DNA from: Lawsonibacter asaccharolyticus
GTDB taxonomy: Bacteria; Bacillota; Clostridia; Oscillospirales; Oscillospiraceae
DNA length: 64,000 nucleotides
Direction: 5' to 3'
NCBI GenBank assembly: GCA_003112755.1
Contig: BFBT01000002.1
Coordinates: forward strand, 1-64,000
Part shown: positions 53,323 through 60,955 of the stretch, piece after piece
Numbering within the stretch: the first letter of the stretch is position 1
How the letters are laid out: every line of letters begins with the position of its first letter
Made by a program: the position numbers and the translations under genes
The notes under the pieces: generated by a model
Told to the model about the DNA's origin: nothing
The model's input: only the letters and a program-made list of their open reading frames with translations
Databases searched by the model: none

Positions 53323-53745
53323 TTAGTCCCTGAATTCTTCCTCGGGCAGATCCCCGTCGTCGGCGTCTGCGCCAACGGCGGCGAACTCATCGCCGAGGGT
53401 TCTCGACTCTTCCTCAAGAGTAGTTTTGACCGGTTCTTCTTTCTGGGGAACAGCCTGGCCTTCAGCCTGCTCCGCAGAGGCCTTCGAACCCTTACCACCC
53501 TTGGCGTTGGCAACCAGCCGATCGATGTCGTCCTTGTAGACGACAAGCTGGCTGGCGGCCAGGCCGAGGCCGATGAGGAAACCACCGTGAGAAGCCCCCC
53601 AGTAGTAGAGGGTTTCGAACACGATAGCTCCGCCCAGTACGGCCGCAAAGCCCAGAGTGCAGGAAATCAGAGTCCGCTTGATGAACTTCATCTTACGAAT
53701 ACTCTGCCCCATTCTTCGGACGATCTTTTTAATACCCTTGAACAT
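53323..53745 (-). CDS. Small membrane protein with acidic tail
   Basis: This 140-aa protein has a basic N-terminus (MFKGIKKIVRRMGQSIRKMK) and two hydrophobic helices (~26-45 LISCTLGFAAVLGGAIVFET; ~50-68 GFLIGLGLAASQLVVYK). An acidic cytoplasmic tail follows (EEESRTLGDEFAAVGADADD). The ATG at 53745 has GGAGG 8 bases upstream. Second gene of a two-gene minus-strand operon. No family assigned. Confidence 0.7.
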   Translation of the reverse strand: MFKGIKKIVRRMGQSIRKMKFIKRTLISCTLGFAAVLGGAIVFETLYYWGASHGGFLIGLGLAASQLVVYKDDIDRLVANAKGGKGSKASAEQAEGQAVPQKEEPVKTTLEEESRTLGDEFAAVGADADDGDLPEEEFRD

Positions 53746-53766
53746 TTGCAATTCCTCCTTCTGAAT

Positions 53767-54225
53767 TTAGGCCCGCTCTCTCTCGGGCACCGGCTCGCTT
53801 TTCTCCTTATCAGATCCAGCGAGTCTCACGATATCTCCGTAATGCACGGCGGTCGAGACGACAGCCATGGAAATTACGAAGATGGGGACCCTCATCCCCA
53901 CGAACCCCATCATGGCTTTCATGATTCCGGAAATAGCCCAGAGAACCACGAATGCGCCGATGACGGACGCGATTCCAGAGACAGACCGCTGAAGTCCGCC
54001 TCCGTTCTTGCCTCCCTTTCCTGTACAGATACCTATCAAAATAGCTGTAGGAATAACGCACCACAAAGTGTAGTTCGTCACTAGGGCGTACACAAATCCA
54101 AAGATTCCTGTTAACACCCCAACCAGGACATAGGTCAAGGCCGTGGAGATCGCTCCAATCACAAGGATTCGGAGCAGAATTGGCAGCTTGCGGATACTGC
54201 CATTGATGAGGGTAAGGCACGACAT
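53767..54225 (-). CDS. Multi-pass membrane protein
   Basis: This 152-aa protein has four predicted transmembrane helices (ILLRILVIGAISTALTYVLV; FVYALVTNYTLWCVIPTAIL; GIASVIGAFVVLWAISGIM; VPIFVISMAVVSTAVHYG) and a charged C-terminus (KEKSEPVPERERA). AAGGAGG lies 7 bases before the ATG. Twenty-one bases upstream of the next gene. Family unknown. Confidence 0.7.
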   Translation of the reverse strand: MSCLTLINGSIRKLPILLRILVIGAISTALTYVLVGVLTGIFGFVYALVTNYTLWCVIPTAILIGICTGKGGKNGGGLQRSVSGIASVIGAFVVLWAISGIMKAMMGFVGMRVPIFVISMAVVSTAVHYGDIVRLAGSDKEKSEPVPERERA

Positions 54226-54315
54226 ACAATTGCCTCCTTATGTATTTTTTTTGTCCCCATTGTGCATTTTGGCAAGCACGGCCTATATAATCACCCAAAG
54301 CGGATGGAATACACA

Positions 54316-54325
54316 ATTCTATGCA
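54316..54325 (-). promoter_or_regulatory. TGCATAGAAT promoter
   Basis: The minus strand reads TATGCATAGAATTG, 91 bases before the start at 54225. Confidence 0.4.
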
Positions 54326-54576
54326 TACGCGCTGAAAACAATTCTAGCCAAAAACTGTCCCAAGAAGGAAAGATCGAGCAAATTGCTGTACCAAACAGTG
54401 AAGTACATCAGGCGGCTAACATAGAACGCAAGATAGCTCACGAGGCACGGAAAGGCTCCGTGAAGAGCCGAATGCAACAAGAACCCAGTGGCAAAAGGAG
54501 AAACCTTTTGCCACATTCTTTGGCTTAAAATACTTGTCCATGCACTTGCCTCAGATTTTATTTTTTTTGCACAAAA

Positions 54577-54604
54577 AGCCCCGAGAGCTTTCGCTCTCAG
54601 GGCT
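54577..54604 (-). terminator. Rho-independent terminator
   Basis: The stem AGCCCCGAGAGC / GCTCTCAGGGCT with a TTTC loop is followed by TTTTTG on the minus strand, after the 54708 gene. Confidence 0.75.
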
Positions 54605-54654
54605 AATACAGGAATTCTGGCATACAGGTGAGGAATAGCTCACCCTAAACAGAT

Positions 54655-54722
54655 TGTCCGCCGCTCACCCGTAGCTAAAGCAAGGGGCTTGTGGCTTTCG
54701 GAGAAAGTCATGTGGCGCGGCG
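54655..54722 (+). repeat. Solo IS200/IS605-type end sequence
   Basis: GTAGCTAAAGCAAGGGGCTT followed by the GGCTTTC-GGA-GAAAGTC hairpin and ATGTGG matches the sequence at 27893-27925 near the left end of the tnpB element. No transposase gene is attached. It overlaps and truncates the 3' end of the 54708 gene. Confidence 0.55.
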
Positions 54723-54968
54723 ACCTTGGTCACGATGAAGAGCCATGAGCAGCTGATTCTGCGCTTCCTCACAGGATTCGGCTGGCGGCAAATGGAACAG
54801 GTAGTCCAGTGCGTCGTTCCATCCACTCAGCGATTCGGTATCCGGCTTCATCCACATCACCGAATGCGAAATCCAGATCGGATCTTCCTTTGCCACAGTA
54901 GGGAGTTCCCCGACTTGGCAGCCAGTTTTGTACGCCAGGAAATCCAACAGAGACATTTCGATAACCAT
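54708..54968 (-). CDS. Small hypothetical protein, 3' end altered by an IS605 end
   Basis: The confident part reads MSLLDFLAYKTGCQVGEL... SLSGWNDALDYLFHLPPAES, the DFLAxKxGC and EWNDALxYLxxRPP pattern of short accessory proteins in Clostridia (family recalled, unnamed). The open frame extends to 55100, but no ribosome binding site supports a longer start; ATG at 54968 or 54956 is most likely. The last codons (GRRAT) come from the solo IS605-type end, so the C-terminus is probably not native. Confidence 0.5.
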   Translation of the reverse strand: MVIEMSLLDFLAYKTGCQVGELPTVAKEDPIWISHSVMWMKPDTESLSGWNDALDYLFHLPPAESCEEAQNQLLMALHRDQGRRAT

Positions 54969-54975
54969 CGTATTC

Positions 54976-55312
54976 CAAGAGGAGAACAACATCTCCTCCA
55001 GACACCTCCCAAAAACATACTTGTTGCTGCGAACGACGGAGCAAAATATTTTTTGAACACCAACGCTTGTAGCAATGACACCCAGATGTCCCATCAGCAC
55101 TATATCTTGGGCTTAACTGCTATCATATCACAAACCAGAATCATACAACACCGAAGATGCACAAACCTAGTTTGTGCCAAATTCCAGTTCCTGCCGCAAG
55201 CCAGGACCACACAGCAGGAAAGGAGAGGCTATATCCGGACACCCAGCTTATGCCATTTCCTAATCCGACTATGACCTGGTTATTCACAACAACAGACTTC
55301 TTAAAAGTTGGC
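54976..55312. other. Intergenic, no supported gene
   Basis: Sequence between the signal peptidase stop and the 54708 gene. A possible -10 (GATATGATAG on the minus strand, ~55128) may serve the 54708 gene. Open frames lack ribosome binding sites. Confidence 0.3.
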
Positions 55313-55975
55313 TCAATACAGAAAATTCTGATCGTTGCTGGTGCCAGAGAAAAATCCTGCAAAAGAAGGGATGGAAAACATGAGTCGGCTCAAGATACTC
55401 TCCCGCGTAATAGTGCCGAAACCGCGGGAGTCGTAGGAGTTATCCCGGTTGTCGCCCATAACAAAATACTCACCCTCTGGAACAATAATCTCAGGCATAT
55501 CCCGGTACATAGTATTGGCAGGGTCAGTGTTGAACACAACATAGGGCTCATCCAAAGCCTCATCGTTGACATAAACAACTCCATCGGCCAAAGATACGGT
55601 ATCGCCGGGCAGACCAATGACTCGCTTCTCATAGTAGACTTTGCCGCCCGTCAAAATAGACGCCTGCTCGGTTGGATTCTCAGGGTTAAACAGCACAATG
55701 TCGCCTCGCTCAATGTCGGACACGACAGGACCGTAGAGGGCTAAGTCTCCGACAGACAGAGTGGGAACCATTGACGAAGACGCCGTATAGGCAAACTTGA
55801 AGTTGGGCCGCAAAATACCGAAGATGACAACAAGCAGCAGGGCAGTCGCTGCCATCATGGCATACCATAGCTTGGTCTGTGCTTTGTCCAGATCAGCCCA
55901 GGTGTACTTGTTTTCAATAACATCATTGCCTTGTTTGACAACGACAAACTCATTTATATCAACATTCTTTTTCAT
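55313..55975 (-). CDS. lepB: Type I signal peptidase
   Basis: 220 aa from the ATG at 55975 (AGGAGGG 12 bases upstream; a TTG six bases earlier is possible). One transmembrane helix (~38-58 AMMAATALLLVVIFGILRPN) is followed by the catalytic Ser in ASSSMVPTLSVGD, the Lys in YEKRVIGLPGD and box E GDNRDNSYDSRGFG. All catalytic residues are present. It cleaves signal peptides outside the membrane; the three SLH proteins and the 21227 protein encoded here are obvious substrates. Confidence 0.92.
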   Translation of the reverse strand: MKKNVDINEFVVVKQGNDVIENKYTWADLDKAQTKLWYAMMAATALLLVVIFGILRPNFKFAYTASSSMVPTLSVGDLALYGPVVSDIERGDIVLFNPENPTEQASILTGGKVYYEKRVIGLPGDTVSLADGVVYVNDEALDEPYVVFNTDPANTMYRDMPEIIVPEGEYFVMGDNRDNSYDSRGFGTITRESILSRLMFSIPSFAGFFSGTSNDQNFLY

Positions 55976-56082
55976 AGCCAATCTTTTCCCTCCTGTAGGT
56001 TTCGTCCTTTGGACTCTTTTTCCTTTCATGAAAATTTGGCCGTTTTGTACGACCGTCCTCCTTCCAATGTTGTCAAGAACAA

Positions 56083-56358
56083 TCAGCGAAGCTGTAAAAG
56101 AAGAGAACGCATTGCGCGGGACGCAATAATAAACTGCAGGCTCATTGCAGCAAAAACAATCAGCATCGCATGGATGCCGAAGAAGATATGGGTCAGGAAA
56201 ATGGCTGCAAGAAACCAGGCCTCCGCCCGGGGACGCAGGTCGGCGCCAAAAGCCTCGAAGATGATCGCCAAAAAGGGCACGCCATCTGCCTTGACGATAG
56301 AACGCTCAACATAGAAAATGAAGAGCCAAACAGCCAACATGCCAAAAGTAAGCTCCAT
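56083..56358 (-). CDS. Small membrane protein, paralogue of the next
   Basis: This 91-aa protein has three hydrophobic helices (GMLAVWLFIFYV; WFLAAIFLTHIFFGIHAM; LIVFAAMSLQFIIAS). AGGAGG lies 9 bases upstream of the ATG. Same length and layout as the gene at 56375-56650, so probably a tandem duplicate. It lies between that gene and signal peptidase in one minus-strand operon. Function unknown. Confidence 0.65.
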   Translation of the reverse strand: MELTFGMLAVWLFIFYVERSIVKADGVPFLAIIFEAFGADLRPRAEAWFLAAIFLTHIFFGIHAMLIVFAAMSLQFIIASRAMRSLLLQLR

Positions 56359-56374
56359 GGTTTTATACCTCCTG

Positions 56375-56650
56375 TTAAGATGGGCCCTTTGCCTTGGGCC
56401 GCAAAGCAACTACAGTGAAGCTCATCTGCATAAATAGCCAAAAGGCCATGATAAGCATAGGAACAAAGCCATACATACAATGCATGGCAAACAAGATGGC
56501 CATCACGATGCCATCGAAAAGAATGGAAAGGTGCATGTGTTCTGACTGGAACAACAGGGAGATGAGCATCTTCCCATCTTCCATTGCTCCGAAGACATTG
56601 CAGCCGGCAAAGAATACCCAGCAAATGAAACCCAATACGCCGATCTCCAT
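56375..56650 (-). CDS. Small membrane protein, paralogue of the previous
   Basis: This 91-aa protein has three hydrophobic helices (GVLGFICWVFFAGCNVF; ILFDGIVMAILFAMHCMYG; VPMLIMAFWLFMQMSFTVV) and ends RPKAKGPS. AGGAGG lies 8 bases before the ATG at 56650. First gene of the operon that leads to the signal peptidase. Confidence 0.65.
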   Translation of the reverse strand: MEIGVLGFICWVFFAGCNVFGAMEDGKMLISLLFQSEHMHLSILFDGIVMAILFAMHCMYGFVPMLIMAFWLFMQMSFTVVALRPKAKGPS

Positions 56651-56716
56651 GGTTAAGCCTCCTTTACGAACGAACCGTATCTTGACGGCACAGATAATTT
56701 CTTGTCTTTCACTATT

Positions 56717-56726
56717 ATTATATGCA
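56717..56726 (-). promoter_or_regulatory. TGCATATAAT promoter
   Basis: The minus strand reads GTGCATATAATAATAG, 67 bases before the start at 56650; perfect TATAAT. Confidence 0.55.
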
Positions 56727-56753
56727 CTTCTCCGTTTTAATATTTCCGGAGGA

Positions 56754-56848
56754 CTCACGGACCAAACATCGGCTCCGATAGGAGCCAGCCCGCGGAAGAG
56801 GCCACCTGTAAAAGCAACTCTTCATGCATTTTTCTCCGGTAAGAAAGA
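56754..56848. repeat. Interspersed inverted repeat, single arm J
   Basis: Inner CTCACGGACC (56754-56763) is followed by the hairpin GGCTCC-GATA-GGAGCC and a degenerate outer end TTCTCCGGTAAGAAAGAT (56831-56848). No clear partner arm was found. Confidence 0.55.
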
Positions 56849-56909
56849 TGCCATCATGGAACCGAACAAATCGGCCCAAAACAACAGCACAATCCGTAGG
56901 AATCGGCCA

Positions 56910-56941
56910 TGCATATAATATGCAGACGATTTGCATAGAAT
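56910..56941 (+). promoter_or_regulatory. Palindromic TGCATATAATATGCA and TGCATAGAAT promoter
   Basis: TGCATAT-A-ATATGCA (56910-56924) is a perfect 15-base palindrome that presents the promoter motif on both strands. TGCATAGAAT (56932-56941) follows and lies 26 bases before the TTG start at 56967. Confidence 0.5.
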
Positions 56942-56966
56942 AGAGATAAGAAAGGAGGCGTTTGGA

Positions 56967-59444
56967 TTGAGTGACCTCAAATTCAGCTTGGATGCAGAAG
57001 ATACATCCTTACTTGCCCAATATGCCATTGGGGCTTCCTTGAGCTCGGAAGTCCGTGTTGTCCGCAACATTTACCGGAACAACGAGAATGGTTACAGTAT
57101 CTACGATGCAGAGGATACTAGCTACCGGCTGCTGAAGCTCAGCGGCTATTTCCCAACGCCCCTGCGCCTAGATGGGTACTACAGGGTCCGTGGGATCATC
57201 AAGAAAGGCAAATATGGCCGCACCCTGCAGGTGGATGACTACAAGAGTGCGTTGCCGGAGGATCAAGATTCGGTCATCACGGTCCTGCGCACTCTCCCTG
57301 GCCTGGATACCCGGGCGCCGGATATCTACCGAGCATTGGGACCTCAAGCTCTTGGACTAATCATGGACTCGCCCGAGATAGTCGCCAAGAAGATCCCGGG
57401 AGTCGGTGTAAGTACGGCCATCCGCTGGCAGCAGGCGCTGAAAGGTTTCCGGGAGGACGATGTGGTGCTGAAGACGCTTCAGGAATACCAGATCCCTGCC
57501 TCCGACGCCAGCCGGTTGTTGGAGAAATACCCGGATATCATCCAGCGGCTGAAGACGAGCCCCTACTTCTTGGCTGATGAGATCAATGGATTTGGCTTCC
57601 TCAAGTGTGATAAGATTGCCCTGGAGAATGGTTACCCGCCCGATGGCCTGGAGCGGTTGGAGCAGGCGATGCTCTATGTCTTGCAGCAAGACTGCTGGAG
57701 ATATGGCAACTGCTATATGCAAAGCAAGCTGTTCTCTGAGCAGGTGAGCCGGTTGGTCGATATTGAACTGGACTATAAATCGGCTATGGCAATTGTCCGA
57801 GGTGAAGCAGAGCCACCGCCTGGCGTTGACAAGCAGGCGCTCGCCAATGCCTTGGCTTCCAGGCGAGTCCACGCGGGACACGGGTTCCGGTTTCCAGTGT
57901 CCAAAATCCCCAGCAGCGCCCTGAAGATGGCCCTAGGCGCCCTGCGTAGTTCCAGCCGTATCATTGTGGATGAGGATCGGGTCTACTTGGGGTATCTCCA
58001 CCAGGCCGAGTCAATGACAGCCCGTTGCCTGCGAACGATGGCCGCATCTGAATATGGGAATTTCCCGGATGCGGAGGAGGTTCTGAATCAGGTTTGCGTA
58101 GCGGACGGCATCATTCTGGAGGAAAAACAGCGGGAAGCTGTTCTCCGGGCCTGCGCCCACCGGGGTGGAGTTCTGGTGCTGAATGGCCGCGCCGGCTGTG
58201 GTAAAACATTTGCCTTGAATATCATTATAAAAGTCCTGCGTGAGCTTTACAAGCGGCAAGGACTGTCTTTTGAGGCTCAGGTCATGGCTCCTACCGGACA
58301 GGCTGCACAGGTGGCCCACAAGGCCACAGGGTTGCCTACCAGTACCATCCACCGAGCCCTGCATATCGTTGTTGACAAAAACATGGAGACTGACACGCTG
58401 ATCACCTGTGACTGTGTGGTTATCGACGAGTTCTCCATGGTCGGTATCAATTTGGCATCCATTTTACTCTCTTCTATTGCCGGCGGCACCAAGACGATTA
58501 TTATGGGCGACTTCCACCAGCTGCCCAGTATTGACCCTGGCAATGTACTCAAGGACATCATTGAGTCGGGGACCATCCCAGTGGTCACCCTGAATGTGGT
58601 CAAGCGTCAAGGAGCTGGCTCCGGCGTCCTTTATAACGCCAACGCAATCCTGGATGGCAACCCCATCAAATCTATGAAGGTCAATGATAAGGGCGTCAAG
58701 GATAATGCTTATATTTTCAAGAGCGATGATCCGACGGCCGCCCGGAATGCCGTCGTCTCGATGGTAGCTGCCATGGGTAAACGCGGGTACCGCCTGCAGG
58801 ACATCCAGGTTCTATGCCCACAGAAGCAGACTGATGTAGGTGTATATGCTCTGAACTATGCCCTGCAGGCCGCGTTCAACCCGCCAGCTGAAAGCAAGGT
58901 TGAAGTCTTCAGCCAACGGGTGACCATTCACGATGAGAATGGCGAGCTGAAGACAGTGAGCCTGATGCTCCGGGAGGGTGACAAGGTTGTCAACACCGCC
59001 AACAACTATGAGATGAAGTTCTTTACCTGGCAGAAGGGAGTTGGCTTTTCCGAAGACTTCAGCCGCAAGGGCATCGTGAACGGGGAGATGGGCCGGGTGG
59101 CTAAGATCATGAAGGTAAAGGACGGAAAGACAGTAAGGCAGCGAGTCTATGTGCAGGTATCCAGCGGCCAGTTTGTGATGTATGAGGATAACTGGGACGA
59201 TCTGACGCTGGCCTATGCTATGACCATCCACAGGGCGCAGGGCAGCCAGTGGCCCATCGTCATTGCGCCTATCATGTCCTGCAACCGCACGATGCTCAAC
59301 CGGCAGATCCTGTACACACTCTACACCCGTGCGCAGGACTCGACCGTGTTGTATGGAACACAGGGCTCTATCCAATATGCTATCGACAATACTCATTCGG
59401 CCAAGCGGAACACCTGGCTTCAGGAGCGGCTCCGCAGGGCTTGA
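56967..59444 (+). CDS. RecD-type SF1B helicase, diverged from the 12015 protein
   Basis: 825 aa from a TTG at 56967 with AGGAGG 8 bases upstream. The N-terminal OB-like region (NIYRNNENGYSIYD; LKLSGYFPTPLRLDGYY) and helix-hairpin-helix segments (KKIPGVGVSTAIRWQQ; FLADEINGFGFLKCDKI) precede Walker A NGRAGCGKT (~415), Walker B CVVIDEFSMVGIN, GDFHQLPSIDPGNVL, and LAYAMTIHRAQGSQWP near the C-terminus. The domain order is that of RecD2, but the sequence is well diverged from the other copy (NGRAGCGK versus GGPGTGK) and longer. It may be the replicative or repair helicase partner of the element's DnaE (inference). Confidence 0.85.
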   Translation: MSDLKFSLDAEDTSLLAQYAIGASLSSEVRVVRNIYRNNENGYSIYDAEDTSYRLLKLSGYFPTPLRLDGYYRVRGIIKKGKYGRTLQVDDYKSALPEDQDSVITVLRTLPGLDTRAPDIYRALGPQALGLIMDSPEIVAKKIPGVGVSTAIRWQQALKGFREDDVVLKTLQEYQIPASDASRLLEKYPDIIQRLKTSPYFLADEINGFGFLKCDKIALENGYPPDGLERLEQAMLYVLQQDCWRYGNCYMQSKLFSEQVSRLVDIELDYKSAMAIVRGEAEPPPGVDKQALANALASRRVHAGHGFRFPVSKIPSSALKMALGALRSSSRIIVDEDRVYLGYLHQAESMTARCLRTMAASEYGNFPDAEEVLNQVCVADGIILEEKQREAVLRACAHRGGVLVLNGRAGCGKTFALNIIIKVLRELYKRQGLSFEAQVMAPTGQAAQVAHKATGLPTSTIHRALHIVVDKNMETDTLITCDCVVIDEFSMVGINLASILLSSIAGGTKTIIMGDFHQLPSIDPGNVLKDIIESGTIPVVTLNVVKRQGAGSGVLYNANAILDGNPIKSMKVNDKGVKDNAYIFKSDDPTAARNAVVSMVAAMGKRGYRLQDIQVLCPQKQTDVGVYALNYALQAAFNPPAESKVEVFSQRVTIHDENGELKTVSLMLREGDKVVNTANNYEMKFFTWQKGVGFSEDFSRKGIVNGEMGRVAKIMKVKDGKTVRQRVYVQVSSGQFVMYEDNWDDLTLAYAMTIHRAQGSQWPIVIAPIMSCNRTMLNRQILYTLYTRAQDSTVLYGTQGSIQYAIDNTHSAKRNTWLQERLRRA

Positions 59445-59456
59445 ACGAAAAATTGA

Positions 59457-59501
59457 CCCCACCTCCGATGGATATACTCCGGGAGGTGGGGTTCTTCTTT
59501 T
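59457..59501 (+). terminator. Rho-independent terminator
   Basis: The stem CCCCACCTCC / GGAGGTGGGG is followed by TTCTTCTTTT. Confidence 0.8.
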
Positions 59502-59526
59502 GCCGTTTTGGGACTGGTAGTCCGAG

Positions 59527-59621
59527 TCTTTTCTAACGGAAAAGAGGCGGAGATCCTTTCTCCTGCCAGAGGATGTAACACGGGCCGGCCTCCGTTCTGG
59601 GGCCTATGTCGGGTCCGTGAG
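59527..59621. repeat. Interspersed inverted repeat, single arm K
   Basis: Outer TCTTTTCTAACGGAAAAG (59527-59544), hairpin GGCCTCCGTTCTGGGGCC and inner GGGTCCGTGAG (59611-59621). The inner end overlaps the 3' end of the SLH gene that stops at 59604. Confidence 0.65.
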
Positions 59622-60404
59622 ACCTGCTTCGCCGGTGGCTACGATGGCGCCATCGTCCGGCGTCAGGGTCTCAGCGGGCGGAGTAACGATCTGCGGCAGG
59701 GGAGGGAGCGGCTCGATCGTATCCACGGGGGCACCCAGTTCCGGGAATCCCTTCTGGACGAGGTCGTTGAGCCGGACCATGATGGTGGCGGCCTGAGCGC
59801 GGTTCATCAGCATGTCGCCGGCAAAGGTGCCTAGCTCATCAGTGCCGACGAGCAGCCCGGCAACCTTAGCGGCCGCAACGGCGCCCTGGTACCGCCGAGG
59901 GATTGACTCCCAGTCAGCCGTACTGCTGGCGGCGGCGCTCAGGTTGGGGGAGATGTTGGCACCGGTTGCCCTCATGGCATTGGCCAAGATCTGTGCCATC
60001 TCATAGCGGGATACCGGCTGACTCACAACCTCCTGGCTGTTATGCTGCGTGCGGATGTCGACGCCCACATACAGGCCCAGATCATTAGCGACCGTGCAGG
60101 CAGCCTTGAACCAGGGGTCGCCTTCAGCAGTCTCCACCGCCTCCAGCTTCTCAGCAAAGAAGGCCCGGGTGAGCATCTGGGACAGGGCAGCGTAGGTGAC
60201 ATTGTCGGCAGGGCCAAACAGACCGCCGCCATAGCCGGCGATCCAGCCATTGGACGCAGCCTGAGAGATGTAGCTGTGTGCCCAGTGGGTCTCTGGGACA
60301 TCGTCAAATACGGGGGTGGTGGCCGCCAAGGCCGGAGTCGAGCAGCTCAGGAGAGTCACAATGGATATGAGACCGGCAGCCAGGGTTCTGGTTAGAGCTT
60401 TCAC
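59604..60404 (-). CDS. SLH-domain surface protein
   Basis: 266 aa from a GTG at 60404 (AGGAGG 7 bases upstream). Signal peptide ~1-28 (TRTLAAGLISIVTLLSCSTPALA). It is followed by SLH-like domains (FDDVPETHWAHSYISQAASNG; RYEMAQILANAMRATG; MNRAQAATIMVRLNDLVQ) and a Pro-rich tail. The last residues (GLTDPT) and the stop codon are encoded by the inner end of repeat arm K, so the gene and repeat are fused. It probably anchors to the cell wall like the two giant proteins. Confidence 0.8.
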   Translation of the reverse strand: MKALTRTLAAGLISIVTLLSCSTPALAATTPVFDDVPETHWAHSYISQAASNGWIAGYGGGLFGPADNVTYAALSQMLTRAFFAEKLEAVETAEGDPWFKAACTVANDLGLYVGVDIRTQHNSQEVVSQPVSRYEMAQILANAMRATGANISPNLSAAASSTADWESIPRRYQGAVAAAKVAGLLVGTDELGTFAGDMLMNRAQAATIMVRLNDLVQKGFPELGAPVDTIEPLPPLPQIVTPPAETLTPDDGAIVATGEAGLTDPT

Positions 60405-60446
60405 TAGAATTCCTCCTTGTCGAAGATGGATTACTGAACTATTTAT

Positions 60447-60456
60447 ATTATATGCA
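60447..60456 (-). promoter_or_regulatory. TGCATATAAT promoter
   Basis: The minus strand reads TCTGCATATAATATAAATAG, 43 bases before the GTG at 60404. Confidence 0.55.
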
Positions 60457-60494
60457 GATTGAAACGAACATATTTGTAAGAAAAATAAAACACA

Positions 60495-60517
60495 AGCCCT
60501 GGGGCGAACCCAGGGCT
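60495..60517 (-). terminator. Rho-independent terminator
   Basis: The stem AGCCCTGGG / CCCAGGGCT is followed by TGTGTTTTATTTTT on the minus strand. Confidence 0.75.
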
Positions 60518-60531
60518 TTCCCAACTGGCTG

Positions 60532-60714
60532 TTAAGCCTCGACCTTTTCGAATGTGGCCACCGTGGCCAGGAAATCAGCCGTACTGAGACGGCTCTTGGA
60601 TGCCGCGATGAGAAGGGGGAGGCTCCCCTCCAGGTACAGTTCAACGCAGGTATCGATCCGCGCCTTTTGCTCTGCTGCCCTGTGGACATCCTTTAGCAAA
60701 TTTTCGAGTGTCAT
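60532..60714 (-). CDS. Small helical hypothetical protein
   Basis: This 60-aa protein (MTLENLLKDVHRAAEQKARI; SRLSTADFLATVATFEKVEA) has AGGAGG 7 bases before the ATG, a TATAAT promoter at 60749-60754 (minus) and a terminator after the stop. All signals indicate a real monocistronic gene; function unknown. Confidence 0.65.
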   Translation of the reverse strand: MTLENLLKDVHRAAEQKARIDTCVELYLEGSLPLLIAASKSRLSTADFLATVATFEKVEA

Positions 60715-60748
60715 GACAACGCCTCCTGTTTGGAATTCTTCTATTTAT

Positions 60749-60754
60749 ATTATA
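60749..60754 (-). promoter_or_regulatory. TATAAT promoter
   Basis: The minus strand reads TTTGGTATAATATAAATAG, 35 bases before the start at 60714. Confidence 0.5.
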
Positions 60755-60877
60755 CCAAAGCCTGGGACTGGCGGCAACTGGAGCTGGCAATTTTCGGCAA
60801 ACCTTTCCGATGGTTGGCGAAGTCTGGTTTCGGTGATTGGTGGCGGCGTACCCGCATAGAATGGGTTACTTCTGATT

Positions 60878-60911
60878 TGCATACTATGTTCTTAGACCCC
60901 AATTGCGGAGA
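60878..60911 (+). promoter_or_regulatory. TGCATACTAT promoter with CCCCAATT leader
   Basis: TGCATACTAT (60878-60887) is followed by CCCCAATTGCGGAGA (60897-60911), one of the best matches to the two-part motif, 69-78 bases before dnaE. Confidence 0.6.
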
Positions 60912-60955
60912 TAAACAAATCAGAAGTACATGCAATTTAGAAAAGGAGGAAACAT

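Larger units (their letters stand above)
53170..54533. repeat. Interspersed inverted repeat pair I enclosing two membrane-protein genes
   Basis: The left outer end is TCTTTTTTAACGAAGAAA (53170-53187), with the CCGGCTCCTTTCGGAGCC hairpin and inner GGTTCGTGAG (53255-53264). The right arm is degenerate: inner CTCACGAGG (54438-54446), then GGCTCCGTGAAGAGCC and the outer ATTCTTTGGCTTAAAATAC (54515-54533). The left arm is certain; the right arm is a weaker match. Confidence 0.5.
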
